NCBI GenBank assembly: GCA_018970785.1
Contig: JAGWVR010000027.1
Location: 1-40,139 of the forward strand
DNA length: 40,139 nt
From: Planctomycetota bacterium
GTDB lineage: Bacteria > Planctomycetota > Planctomycetia > Pirellulales > UBA1268
Reading direction: 5' to 3'
Shown: piece after piece, positions 8,898-17,336 of the stretch
Layout of the letters: the number at the start of each line of letters is the position of its first letter
Numbering within the stretch: position 1 is the first letter of the stretch
The notes under the pieces: model-generated
Database searches by the model: none
Told to the model about the DNA's origin: nothing
The model's input: only the letters and a program-made list of their open reading frames with translations
Position numbers and translations under genes: made by a program

Positions 8898-10381
8898 GCT
8901 GGTCCCTTTCGCTGCCCGTTGCCCGGTGCGTTCCCCTGCCCCGGTGCGCCACCGGGGGGCGCTTGAACGCCGCGACCACCCCGCCCCCCTTGGCCACCGC
9001 GGCCCCCCTGCTTGCGCGGTGGCGGAGGCGCGGCCGGATCGAAGTCGGGATTGGGTTTCGGCATCCGGGCATCGACCGCGGCGAGGTAGCCGTCGAGACG
9101 GGCGACGAGGTCCCTGACCGTTTCGCCCCGGGCGGCGGCGAGGTCCGACCGCTCGCCCGGATCGGAGGCGAGGTCGAAGAGCTTCGTCGACCCGTCCTCG
9201 AAGAACTTCACGAGCTTGAGATTCCCGACGCGGATCGCGGCGTGGGGAGTGTGGCCGCTTTGGTAGTGGGGAAAGTGGAACACCAGCCCGTCGAGCCGGC
9301 GCGGCACGACCCCGGTTCCGCCCTGATCGAGGATCGAGACGAGGCTTCCCCCCTCGATGTCGGCGGGCAGCTGCTCGACCGGGACACCGGCCCAGTGGCA
9401 GAACGTGGGGAACAGGTCCCAGCCGACGACCGGGACGCGGCAGAACGAGTCGGGCTTCACTCCCGGGCCGCGGACGATGAACGGCACGCGCACGCCCCCT
9501 TCCCACACCGAGCCCTTGCCACCGGTGAGCCCGCCGCGCCGTCCCCCGCCGCCTCCGGAGCCGTTGTCGGACGTGTAGATCACGTAGGTCGTCCCGGCGA
9601 GTCCGAGCCGGTCGATCGCGTCGAGCACGCGGCCGACGCCGGTGTCGAGATCCTCGGTGATCGCCGCGCGCTCGACCTGGCGGCCGGCGCCGTCGGCCGC
9701 GGCGTATTTCCGCTTCGTCGCCTCGAGCGCGTTTTCCGGCGCGTGGAGCGCGTTCCACGAGAGCTGCACGAAGAACGGTTTGCGCGCGTCGCGGGCCTCC
9801 TTCATGAACGCCTCGGCACGCGACGCCATCCCGAAGATGTCGACCGGGTTGGGATCGGTGAACTTGAACGCCTGCTCGTTGCCGATGTCGCCGTCGTGCT
9901 CGTCGTAGCCGTGGGCACCCGGACCGCCACCGCCGATGTGCCATTTGCCGTAGTGGGCGGTGGCGTAGCCGGCCGCGCGGAGCAGTTCGGCGAACGTCAC
10001 CCGGTCGGCGGGGATGTCGCGGATGTCGCGCGGCTCGACGAGCTTGTGGCCCGCCTCCGGCGGTGCGGCCTTCGTCCAGTGGAGCGCCGCCGGCGTGCGG
10101 CCGCACTGGATGCTGATCCGCGACGGCGAGCAGACCGGTGCCGGGGCGTAGGCGTCGGTGAAGCGCATCCCCTGCCGGGCGAAGGCTTCGAGGCGCGGCG
10201 TCTGGAACAGCTCGCTCTTCGACCCGGCGATGTCCGGCGCCATCGCCACCGAGAGCCCGTCCCAGCCCTGATCGTCGGCGAGCATGAGGACGATGTTGGG
10301 CTGGCGCGGGGGCGCCGCGAAGAGCGCCGTCGTGCCGGCGCCGAGGAGGATCGCGACGGCCGGGAGCGTGAATCGCCTCAT
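8894..10381 (-). CDS. Secreted type I sulfatase
   Basis: This second sulfatase of the operon has 495 residues. A signal peptide ends near residue 23. The metal site is NIVLMLADDQGWDG and the formylglycine signature is C84-S-P-S-R. Typical later blocks are YGKWHIGG, FFVQLSWNALHAPE, IYTSDNGSGGG and GSVWEGGVRVPF. From residue about 448, after PNPDFDPAA, the C-terminus becomes a Gly/Arg/Gln/Pro tail. The other sulfatase has the equivalent PNPAYDPAA junction, although the catalytic domains differ considerably. This suggests different substrates rather than recent duplication. ATG 10381 overlaps the preceding gene as ATGA. Activity would need a formylglycine-generating enzyme, and none with its catalytic cysteines is present in this window. 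Confidence 0.95.
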   Translation of the reverse strand: MRRFTLPAVAILLGAGTTALFAAPPRQPNIVLMLADDQGWDGLSVAMAPDIAGSKSELFQTPRLEAFARQGMRFTDAYAPAPVCSPSRISIQCGRTPAALHWTKAAPPEAGHKLVEPRDIRDIPADRVTFAELLRAAGYATAHYGKWHIGGGGPGAHGYDEHDGDIGNEQAFKFTDPNPVDIFGMASRAEAFMKEARDARKPFFVQLSWNALHAPENALEATKRKYAAADGAGRQVERAAITEDLDTGVGRVLDAIDRLGLAGTTYVIYTSDNGSGGGGGRRGGLTGGKGSVWEGGVRVPFIVRGPGVKPDSFCRVPVVGWDLFPTFCHWAGVPVEQLPADIEGGSLVSILDQGGTGVVPRRLDGLVFHFPHYQSGHTPHAAIRVGNLKLVKFFEDGSTKLFDLASDPGERSDLAAARGETVRDLVARLDGYLAAVDARMPKPNPDFDPAAPPPPRKQGGRGGQGGRGGRGVQAPPGGAPGQGNAPGNGQRKGPA

Positions 10382-11208
10382 CGGTCGGCACCTCCCGGGC
10401 CCGCCGGCGGACGTTGGCCGCCGCGCCTGCCGCCGCCGGGACCCCCGCCGGGGCGCCGCGGCCCCCCCTCGGGCACGACGTCGTTGAGGCCGCGGAAGTC
10501 GGTTCGTTCGCGCCCGTCGGGGGGGGCGGCGACGCGCTTGCGGAACAGCACCACGTTGTCGAGCTTCAGGTCGTCGCTCCAGATGAACTTCGCCCCGGCG
10601 AAGTCGGCGTCGTAGTAGGGCTGCTTGGGGCCGATCTCCTCCTCGGTGTACTCCTTCGCCGCCGGCCAGGACGAATCGTCGAAGCCGGCCGCGAACCAGT
10701 CGGCCGGGATCGGCTCGCTCTCGACGCGCGGGGCGGTGGTGTCGCCGCCGACCGGGCCGCGCGACACGCAGCGCGCCTTCCACGAGCCGTCGGTGACCGT
10801 GCCGTCGCCGAACGCGAGCACGAGGCCGCCGTCGCCGATCTGCGAGTTGGCGTATTCCATCCCGGTCTGGGGATCGAAGTTGTCACGGGCCATGACCGCG
10901 ATCGTCATCGGGTAGGCGGGGAGGATGTCGACCGCCACGACGTTGTGGGGGAGAAAGGCGATCGAATCGACCGCCACCTGCTCGCCGTTGACGTACAGCA
11001 CGAACCAGTTGTCGGCGTAGACGGTCGCCCGGATCGTGTCGGTCATCGCCGGCTTGCGAAGCCCCGGCCGAGCGGCCGGAGGCTGGCCGACGACCGGCGC
11101 GAGGAAGACGACGGCGACCAGCAGCACGGCGGTGACGATGGCGGGGGAAAGAGCAGGGCGGACGGGCATCGGTGGGGCTCCGGACGGGGGTCGGCGGATG
11201 GTGTTCAT
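10378..11208 (-). CDS. Secreted jelly-roll-like protein of the sulfatase operon
   Basis: The protein has 276 residues from ATG 11208. That start overlaps the upstream stop as ATGA. ATG at 11169, with GGAG at suitable spacing, is an alternative giving 263 residues. A hydrophobic signal segment (AIVTAVLLVAVVFLAPVVG) comes first. The mature part contains TVYADNWFVLYVNGEQV, WFAAGFDDSSWPAAKEY and FIWSDDLKLDNVVLFRK. These resemble the galactose-binding jelly-roll modules attached to glycoside hydrolases. No catalytic motif is recognised. The last 40 or so residues are a Gly/Pro/Arg tail like those of its operon partners. A carbohydrate-binding role beside sulfatases is an inference. Confidence 0.82.
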   Translation of the reverse strand: MNTIRRPPSGAPPMPVRPALSPAIVTAVLLVAVVFLAPVVGQPPAARPGLRKPAMTDTIRATVYADNWFVLYVNGEQVAVDSIAFLPHNVVAVDILPAYPMTIAVMARDNFDPQTGMEYANSQIGDGGLVLAFGDGTVTDGSWKARCVSRGPVGGDTTAPRVESEPIPADWFAAGFDDSSWPAAKEYTEEEIGPKQPYYDADFAGAKFIWSDDLKLDNVVLFRKRVAAPPDGRERTDFRGLNDVVPEGGPRRPGGGPGGGRRGGQRPPAGPGGADR

Positions 11209-12173
11209 TCCCAGTCGATCGGTCGGTCGGGGGCGTGGTGGGCATCGTGGGTGAAAAACCCGGGGCCGAGGTCGGCCTCGCCGACGAGCGACAGTGCGAC
11301 CGCCGTCGCCCCCTCGGCATCGGGACGGAGGCCGTGGATCTCGATCCGCCGCGGCACGCCGGCGCGGTCGATCCACGCCGTGACCATCTCGGGGCTTCCC
11401 GTGCGGGCCCCACGGCGCCGGGCCTCGAGCACTTCGAGGTCGCCGTCGCCGGCCTCCCCTCCGGGGCGCACCGTCAGCTCGTAGCCGCGCCGCAGCCCGT
11501 CGAGGCCGTCGCGCAGATCGAGAAACGGGATCTCGTCGCGCTCGCCGGGGACGGCGCGGCGGAAGCGGCGGGTATCGTGGCTGAGGTGCACCGGGCCATG
11601 GGGCGGGGCCGCCCAGCCGAGCTCGCCGTCGCTGCCGGTGACGAACGGCGTGCCGTCGGCGAACCGGCGCAGCAGCACGAACGCATCATTCCCGCGGACG
11701 AACAGCCGAGCCCCGTCGATCCCCGGTTTGCGCCCGCCGCGCTGGCCCGGGACCGGCAGCGGAGATCCGCCGGGGCCGTGGTCGAGGACGTCGATCCGGT
11801 ATTCACGGTCGACGCGCGCCGCCGCTGCCGCCACCGCCCGGTCGAGCGTCAGCGAAGCCGCCCGGGCCGGGGCCATCGAGTGGCGCGTGAACGCCGCCAC
11901 CGCGACGACGACCGCCAGCGCGGCGGCCGCCGCTCCCCACGGCCCGAACCGGCGCCGCGCTGCCCCGCGCGGCGCCGACTCCTCGCGCGGCCCGTCGGCC
12001 ACGCCGCCACGGAACAGGTCGGCGAGCCGGTCGTGGACCAGCGCCGCCCGCGCGAACCGACCGGCGGCGGCGGGATCGCCGACGAGCCGCCGCTGGAGCG
12101 CCTCGGCTCCGGCGGCGTCGAGGACGCCGTCGAGGTGCCGGCCAATGAGGTCGTCGAGGGGGTCGTGATCCAT
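11205..12173 (-). CDS. Anti-sigma/FecR-like membrane regulator
   Basis: The protein has 322 residues. The N-terminal 50 or so (DDLIGRHLDGVLDAAGAEALQ and a following helix) resemble the short cytoplasmic helical domain of planctomycete anti-sigma factors. A single membrane segment follows near residues 78-96 (WGAAAAALAVVVAVAAF). The remaining 225 or so residues should lie outside the membrane and are strand-rich, roughly like FecR or RseB sensor domains, although no diagnostic motif was identified. It starts 28 nt after the sigma-factor stop, and its own stop overlaps the next gene as ATGA. Position and topology suggest that it holds the ECF sigma factor inactive until an envelope signal arrives. 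It lacks an obvious zinc-binding HxxxCxxC motif. Confidence 0.85.
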   Translation of the reverse strand: MDHDPLDDLIGRHLDGVLDAAGAEALQRRLVGDPAAAGRFARAALVHDRLADLFRGGVADGPREESAPRGAARRRFGPWGAAAAALAVVVAVAAFTRHSMAPARAASLTLDRAVAAAAARVDREYRIDVLDHGPGGSPLPVPGQRGGRKPGIDGARLFVRGNDAFVLLRRFADGTPFVTGSDGELGWAAPPHGPVHLSHDTRRFRRAVPGERDEIPFLDLRDGLDGLRRGYELTVRPGGEAGDGDLEVLEARRRGARTGSPEMVTAWIDRAGVPRRIEIHGLRPDAEGATAVALSLVGEADLGPGFFTHDAHHAPDRPIDWE

Positions 12174-12201
12174 GGGTTCACCGTGATCCGCCGGCGTCGA
12201 G

Positions 12202-12729
12202 TCAGCCGGGGGAAGGAGCGATCCGTTGCTCGATGCAGTCGCGGAGCCGGTCGCGCACGCGCTGCAACGACTTGGCGACGGTGTTCGCCGACTGGCCGAC
12301 GAGCGCGGCGATCGCAGCCGGCTTGAGGTCGTCGCGGTAGCGGAGCTCGCACAGCATCCGCCCCCGGGGATCGAGGCGTTCGAGGCATTCCCGCAGCCGG
12401 TCGAGGCCGTGGATCTCCTCGGCGGTGATCGTCGCGAACGCGGCCTCGATCCGGTCGACCGCCTCGGGATCGAGGCACAGCCGATCGCGGCCGCGCCGCC
12501 GCAGATACAGCCCCACCTGATTGCGGGCCACGCCGATCGCCCAGGGGACGAACGGCCGCTCCGGGTCGTAGCGGTCGAACGACTCGAGGACCGCCACCGC
12601 CACCTCCTGGAGGACGTCGTCGCGGTCGCGGAAGTCGCGGACGATCCCGGTGATGAACGCCGACACGGCCGGTTGGGCCAGCGTCCACAGCCGCGTCGCC
12701 GTGCGGAGGCGTTCGTCCACGGGATTCAC
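12202..12729 (-). CDS. ECF sigma-70 factor, Rhodopirellula/Verrucomicrobium type
   Basis: The 175-residue sigma factor has region 2 (RDFRDRDDVLQEVAVAVLES, then FVPWAIGVARNQVGLYLRR) and region 4 (CLERLDPRGRMLCELRY, then SANTVAKSLQRVRDRL, the helix-turn-helix). The size and the FVPWAIGVARNQV block fit the ECF subgroup common in Rhodopirellula and Verrucomicrobium. The start is GTG at 12729; a second in-frame GTG lies three codons downstream, and no strong ribosome site is visible. It is the first gene of an operon ending with two sulfatases, immediately followed by its probable anti-sigma partner. It likely directs RNA polymerase to this operon and perhaps to others, but no autoregulated promoter was identified in the 85 nt upstream. 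Confidence 0.94.
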   Translation of the reverse strand: MNPVDERLRTATRLWTLAQPAVSAFITGIVRDFRDRDDVLQEVAVAVLESFDRYDPERPFVPWAIGVARNQVGLYLRRRGRDRLCLDPEAVDRIEAAFATITAEEIHGLDRLRECLERLDPRGRMLCELRYRDDLKPAAIAALVGQSANTVAKSLQRVRDRLRDCIEQRIAPSPG

Positions 12730-12814
12730 CGCTGCCGGAGGGGCGCTCGCGACCGATCCACTCGTTTCTTATCCGCCGGCGGCGAATCGTGACGCCTCCC
12801 CCCGGGGCCGCCGC

Positions 12815-14683
12815 TCAGACGCCGGCCAGGGAACGCAGGTCCCGTTCGAGGGCGTCGAGTCGGGCCTCGAGGCTCCGGCGGGTGGCGGCCAACGCATCCT
12901 TCGGGCCCGGGGGCGCGACCGCGAACAGGTAGAGTTTGATCTTCGGCTCGGTCCCCGAAGGCCGGGCGGCGACGGCGTTGCCGAGCGGCGGAAAGCGACC
13001 GTCGCGCTCCGTTCCCGCATCGGGCAGTCCCGCGAGATCGAAGATCACGAGGTCGCCCGGATGGCCGGCGAACGGCCGCGCCTGCCCCCCCGGCCGGACG
13101 GTCGTGAGCGTGCCGTGATCGCGGATCCGGACCACCTCCAGGCCGCCGAGCGCGCGCGGCGGGGTGGCCCGCAGCGTGGCCATGATCTGCCGCATCCGGT
13201 CCATCCCGGCCGCCCCCGGCAGCGTGATCGAGACCTGCCGCTCGAGGTGGCAGCCGTGGGTGACGAACAACTCCTCGAGGCGTTGGTGGATCGAGCGGCC
13301 GGCTGCCTTCTCGACCGCGGCCAATTCCGCCATGAACAGCGCGGCCGCGGCGGCGTCCTTGTCGCGGACGTGCGTGCCTCCCTGGTAGCCGTGCGACTCC
13401 TCGCATCCGAACACGAACCGCTCCGGCCCGATCCGGTCGATCTCCCGACCGATCCACTTGAAACCCACCTGCAGGTCGTCGACGACCGCCGCTCCGTGCC
13501 CCTCAGCGACGCGGCGCACCAGCCCCGTGGTCACCAGCGTCGTGATCACCGTGTCGGTCGGGCGCCGCAGGCCGCGCGCCGTGCGCGTGGCGAGGACATG
13601 GTCGGCGAGCAGGGCACCGAGTTGGTTGCCGGTGAACGGCTCCCACGCTCCGCCGGCGGCGTGCGGCGCCGCCGCGCCGAGGCGGTCGCAGTCGGGATCG
13701 CTGGCGAGGACGAGGTCGTCTCCAGCCAGCGCGGCCTCGGCGATCGGCCCCGACAGGACCTGCGGATTCTCCGGATTGGCGACGTGGCCGGGCACGTTGG
13801 GGAAATCGCCGTCCGGGCGCTCGTGGGGGGCGAACACGCGCAGCCGGGTGAAGCCGGCACCGTGGAGCACGGGCACGACGGCGGTCGCACCGACGCCGTG
13901 GAGCGGCGTGTAGAGGATCGAGACGTCGCGCGGACCGGGCGACGCCTGGCGGAGTTCGGCGGCGAGGAACGCCGCATCGATCTCCTCCTCGACGAACCGC
14001 ACCCGCCCCGCGGCGACACCGGCGTCGAACGGCTCGCGGTGGACGGTGTCGACGGCCATCACGCGCTCGATGATCCCCTTGTCGTGCGGCGGCAGCACCT
14101 GGACACCGCCGGCCCAATAGACCTTGACGGCGTTGTCCGACGGCGGGTTGTGGCTGGCGGTCACCATGATCCCGCAGCTGGCGCCGGTGTGGCGGACGGC
14201 GAACGACAGTTCGGGCGTGCTGCGGTGGCCGCGGAGGAAGTGGACGCGGAACCCGGCGGCCAGCAGGACCTCGGTGCACAGCCGCGCGAAGTGCTCCGAG
14301 CGGTGGCGGGTGTCGTAGGCGATCGCGCAGCTCGGCTCACCCCCCGGTCCGCTGACCGACCGCACGTAGTCGGCCAGGCCCTGGGCGCTCTCGCCGATCG
14401 TGCGGTCGTTGATGGCGTTGGAACCGACCGGAAACATCAGCCCGCGCCGCCCGCCGGTGCCGAAGGGAATCACCGTCCAAAACACGTCGTCGAGCTGTTT
14501 CCATCCCGCCGGGTCGGTTCGCGCGAGCTCGACGAGCCGGGCCACCTCGGCGGCGAATTCGCCGTACCGCGGCGCCGTCAGCCACGTCCGGATGGTGGCG
14601 GCGGAATGGTCGGTGATCCGGCCCGCGGCGTGGGCGGCGGCGACCGCATCGAGATGCTGCGCGAACGGTTCGGCGACGGACAT
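12815..14683 (-). CDS. Phosphoglucomutase/phosphomannomutase (PGM2-like)
   Basis: The 622-residue alpha-D-phosphohexomutase would interconvert hexose 1- and 6-phosphates, most likely glucose. All four family sites are visible in order: the phosphoserine loop TASHNPPSDN, the metal loop DPDCDRLG, the sugar loop CEESHGY and the phosphate-binding RPSGTEPKIK. The N-terminal extension with TVIPFGTGGRRG matches the larger PGM2/PgcA-type enzymes of about 580-620 residues rather than GlmM. ATG 14683 is the first in-frame Met before that extension. The gene is divergent from a second phosphohexomutase, with 101 nt between start codons, so the two may share a regulatory region. The preferred sugar, glucose versus mannose, cannot be settled by eye. 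Confidence 0.95.
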   Translation of the reverse strand: MSVAEPFAQHLDAVAAAHAAGRITDHSAATIRTWLTAPRYGEFAAEVARLVELARTDPAGWKQLDDVFWTVIPFGTGGRRGLMFPVGSNAINDRTIGESAQGLADYVRSVSGPGGEPSCAIAYDTRHRSEHFARLCTEVLLAAGFRVHFLRGHRSTPELSFAVRHTGASCGIMVTASHNPPSDNAVKVYWAGGVQVLPPHDKGIIERVMAVDTVHREPFDAGVAAGRVRFVEEEIDAAFLAAELRQASPGPRDVSILYTPLHGVGATAVVPVLHGAGFTRLRVFAPHERPDGDFPNVPGHVANPENPQVLSGPIAEAALAGDDLVLASDPDCDRLGAAAPHAAGGAWEPFTGNQLGALLADHVLATRTARGLRRPTDTVITTLVTTGLVRRVAEGHGAAVVDDLQVGFKWIGREIDRIGPERFVFGCEESHGYQGGTHVRDKDAAAAALFMAELAAVEKAAGRSIHQRLEELFVTHGCHLERQVSITLPGAAGMDRMRQIMATLRATPPRALGGLEVVRIRDHGTLTTVRPGGQARPFAGHPGDLVIFDLAGLPDAGTERDGRFPPLGNAVAARPSGTEPKIKLYLFAVAPPGPKDALAATRRSLEARLDALERDLRSLAGV

Positions 14684-14727
14684 CGGGCATGGCCTCGGAG
14701 TGGGGGGCGGCGGGGTGCTGGCGGGCT

Positions 14728-14742
14728 TTTATACTGACGCTG
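14728..14742 (+). promoter_or_regulatory. Candidate -10 element between divergent mutases
   Basis: TATACT at 14730-14735 in the 101-nt divergent gap is a good sigma-70 -10 hexamer in an otherwise very GC-rich stretch. It would give a leader of about 43 nt to the GTG at 14785. No convincing TTGACA-like -35 hexamer lies about 17 nt upstream, so the assignment is tentative. Confidence 0.35.
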
Positions 14743-14784
14743 CACCATCGAGCCCACCACCGTCGTGTTCCGGGAGCCGCCCGC

Positions 14785-16137
14785 GTGGCCGAGTCGCTGA
14801 TCGTCAGCGTGTCGGGACTGCGCGGCGTCGTCGGTGCCTCGCTCACGCCCGCGGTCGCGGCCCGCTACGCCCGGGCCTTCGCCGCGACCCTGCCTCCCGG
14901 CGCCGTCGTCGTCGGCCGCGACGGCCGCGAGCACGGGCCGGCGCTCGTCGCCGCCGTGGTCGAGGAGCTCCGCGCGGCGGGGCGCGACGTGCTCGACTGT
15001 GGGATCGCACCGACCCCCACGGTGGGGATCGTCGTCCGCGAGCACCGCGCCGCCGGCGGCATCCAGGTCACCGCCAGCCACAATCCGCCGCGCTACAACG
15101 GCATGAAGCTGTTTTCGTCGGCCGGACGCGTCCTCACCGGTGCGGCGGGCGCGGCGGTGCGGGAATCGTTCGAAGCCGAGCCGCGCGCCGCGGAGCCGGC
15201 CGCCACGCGCGGGGGCGTGATTGCCGTCGACGGCACCGCGGCACACGTCGCGCTGGTTCTCGCCACGGTCGATGCCGCCGCGATCCGCCGCCGCGCTCCG
15301 CGCGTCTGGATCGACTGCTGCCACGGCGCCGGCAGCCGCGTCGCGCTGCCGCTGCTGGCGGCGCTCGGATGCCACGTCGAGGTCGAGGGGGGCGTTCCCG
15401 ACGGCCGCTTCAGCCATCCCCCCGAGCCGATCCGCGCCAACCTCGAGCCGCTGCTGGCCCGGGTCGCGGCCGCCGGCGTCGACGTCGGCTTCTTCCTCGA
15501 TCCCGACGCCGATCGGCTCGTGATCGTCGACGGTGCCGGGGGCTGGCTCGGGGAGGAGGCGACGTTGGCACTGGCGGTCGACACGGTGCTGCGCCGGTCT
15601 CCGGGGCCGGTGGTCGTCAACTGTGCGACGAGCTCGATGACCGCGGAGATCGCGGCGCGGCACGGCGTGGCCTGCCACCTGACCGCCGTCGGCGAGGCGA
15701 ACGTCGTCGACGGGATGCGCGCCGTCGAAGCGATCATCGGTGGCGAGGGGAACGGCGGCGTCATCGACCCGCGCGTGGTCCTCGTCCGCGACGCCGCCGT
15801 GGCGATGGCCCTGATCCTCGGGCGGCTCGCCGAGGGCGCGACCGTCGCCGAACTGGCCGCGACGCTGCCGAAGCTGACGATGCTCAAGGAGACCGTCGAC
15901 CTACCGGCCGGGGCCGCTGCCCTGGCAGACGCGGAAGCGCGGCTCGTCGACGCCTTTCCCGCAGCGACCGGCTCGCGTCGTGACGGCCTGCGGCTCGACT
16001 GGGACGGTGGCTGGTTGCTCGTCCGCGCGAGCAACACCGAGCCGATCGTGCGCCTCGCTGCCGAGGCGCCGACGCCGGCAGCGGCGGAGGCGGCGATCGC
16101 CCGGGCGCGGGGCGCGATCGCGGGCGAGCGCGGCTGA
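14785..16137 (+). CDS. Phosphohexomutase, GlmM/ManB-like
   Basis: The 450-residue second phosphohexomutase contains TASHNPPRYN (phosphoserine loop), DPDADRL (metal loop), GGEGNGG (sugar loop) and RASNTEP (phosphate-binding loop). The RASNTEP form, rather than RPSGTEP, and the EGNGG sugar loop resemble archaeal-type phosphoglucosamine/phosphomannomutases. A role in UDP-GlcNAc or mannose precursor synthesis is likely. GTG 14785 was chosen because GGGAG sits about 9 nt upstream and the conserved VSGLRG block starts 11 codons later. An in-frame ATG at 14689 would add 32 residues unlike the family and would lie inside the divergent promoter region. The gene ends 14 nt from the convergent LysM gene. 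Confidence 0.92.
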   Translation: MAESLIVSVSGLRGVVGASLTPAVAARYARAFAATLPPGAVVVGRDGREHGPALVAAVVEELRAAGRDVLDCGIAPTPTVGIVVREHRAAGGIQVTASHNPPRYNGMKLFSSAGRVLTGAAGAAVRESFEAEPRAAEPAATRGGVIAVDGTAAHVALVLATVDAAAIRRRAPRVWIDCCHGAGSRVALPLLAALGCHVEVEGGVPDGRFSHPPEPIRANLEPLLARVAAAGVDVGFFLDPDADRLVIVDGAGGWLGEEATLALAVDTVLRRSPGPVVVNCATSSMTAEIAARHGVACHLTAVGEANVVDGMRAVEAIIGGEGNGGVIDPRVVLVRDAAVAMALILGRLAEGATVAELAATLPKLTMLKETVDLPAGAAALADAEARLVDAFPAATGSRRDGLRLDWDGGWLLVRASNTEPIVRLAAEAPTPAAAEAAIARARGAIAGERG

Positions 16138-16151
16138 CGGTCGGCCGGAAA

Positions 16152-17336
16152 TCAGCGGCGTACCAGGACGTGCGAGCCGGGGCCGAGGATTTCCACCAGC
16201 TCGGCGAAGTCGCGCGATGCCACCAGCACCGTCGAGCCGACGGCGCCCGACGCATGGGCGGCCGGATCGTCGACCGCCTCGATCGCCATCCCGTCGGCGA
16301 GCACCAGCGTGCGCCGTGCGGCCGGATCACCGGCGGCGCCGGTCGAGCGGACGTCCACGACCGCCACCGACGCGCCCACCCTGTCGGTGACGGCGCGGCC
16401 GATCACCGCCGGGAAGCTGCCGGCGTAGTGCCCCGCCACCTGGAGGCTGAGACGGCCGCGCGAGACGCTGACGACCGCGTCGATCGGCCCTTGGACGAGC
16501 TTGACGTGCTCCCCCGGGATGAGCTGATCGGGGTCGGGGATCCCGTTGATCTTCGCCAGCAGTTGCCAGGGCACCTGGAGCGGAGCGGCGATCGAGTGGA
16601 GCGTCTGGCCGGCGCTGACGACGTGGGCCGGGAGAAGGAAATCCTGCTGCGAGTAGATGACCGTCCCGGCGAGCTGGCCGAGGAGCGCGTCGAGACGCCG
16701 AGTCTCTTCGGGACCGAGCGAGGGATCGTCGTACCACACGCTCAGCAGCGACAACGCTTCGGCGTACTGCCCGGCGGCGAGCTTGTCGTGGGCGTCGGCC
16801 CAGGCGGCGGCGAAGGCCGTCGAGCCAGCGGCGACGGCCGCGGCCTGGCGTGCCGTCGGCAACACGCCGCCGTCCGTCGTCGGCGCCGGGATCGCCGCCG
16901 ATGGCGGAACCGGAGCCGGTGCGGTCGGTGGGGCGGCAGCCACCGGCGCGGTCATGGGAGGAGGTGGCGCAGGGACGGGAGGAGGCACGGGGGCGGCGGC
17001 TGTGGCGCTCGGCGGTGGTGCGGCCTGGGCCTGGAGATAGGTCGGCGACGGCTCTGGCGCCGTGGTCCCGGGAGCGGTCGGCTCCGGCGGGGAGGGGGCC
17101 GAGGCGGCGAAGATCGGCGCTGCGGTGGGCGTCGCGGGCAGATCGACCGCGGCCGGAGCGAGAGGCGCCGAAGCGTCGAGACCGGCCACCGCCGGCGGCG
17201 TCGACGGGCCGCTGCGGACCATCGTCATCGCACCGTAGACGATCATTCCCAGGAGACCGAGCACCACCAGCGGCTTGACCGTGTCGAGGGGATCGCTGGC
17301 GCGGCCTTGCCGGCGGCCTCTGGAACGGTGTGACAT
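16152..17336 (-). CDS. Membrane-anchored LysM protein with degenerate YkuD-like domain
   Basis: The 394-residue protein has a basic N-terminus and a membrane anchor (VVLGLLGMIVYGAM). A Pro/Ala-rich spacer covers about residues 45-160, followed by a helical region and a LysM-type block (HVVSAGQTLHSIAAPLQVPW, then KINGIPDPDQLIPGEHVKLV). The C-terminus is laid out like an L,D-transpeptidase: SVSRGRLSLQVAGHYAGSFP matches the domain start, and SRDFAELVEILGPGSHVLV matches the end of the catalytic loop. The whole protein contains no cysteine, so the nucleophile of that family is missing. It probably binds peptidoglycan without cross-linking it. It is divergent from the S41 protease, with 275 nt between the two starts. 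Confidence 0.88.
   Translation of the reverse strand: MSHRSRGRRQGRASDPLDTVKPLVVLGLLGMIVYGAMTMVRSGPSTPPAVAGLDASAPLAPAAVDLPATPTAAPIFAASAPSPPEPTAPGTTAPEPSPTYLQAQAAPPPSATAAAPVPPPVPAPPPPMTAPVAAAPPTAPAPVPPSAAIPAPTTDGGVLPTARQAAAVAAGSTAFAAAWADAHDKLAAGQYAEALSLLSVWYDDPSLGPEETRRLDALLGQLAGTVIYSQQDFLLPAHVVSAGQTLHSIAAPLQVPWQLLAKINGIPDPDQLIPGEHVKLVQGPIDAVVSVSRGRLSLQVAGHYAGSFPAVIGRAVTDRVGASVAVVDVRSTGAAGDPAARRTLVLADGMAIEAVDDPAAHASGAVGSTVLVASRDFAELVEILGPGSHVLVRR

Noticed and set aside
7221-10391. A 1056-codon minus frame spanning both the YHYH-PEBP gene and the second sulfatase
   Set aside because: Only its 3' half, from ATG 8897, is the real YHYH-PEBP gene. The upstream part is the wrong frame of the sulfatase and is Arg/Pro-rich nonsense.
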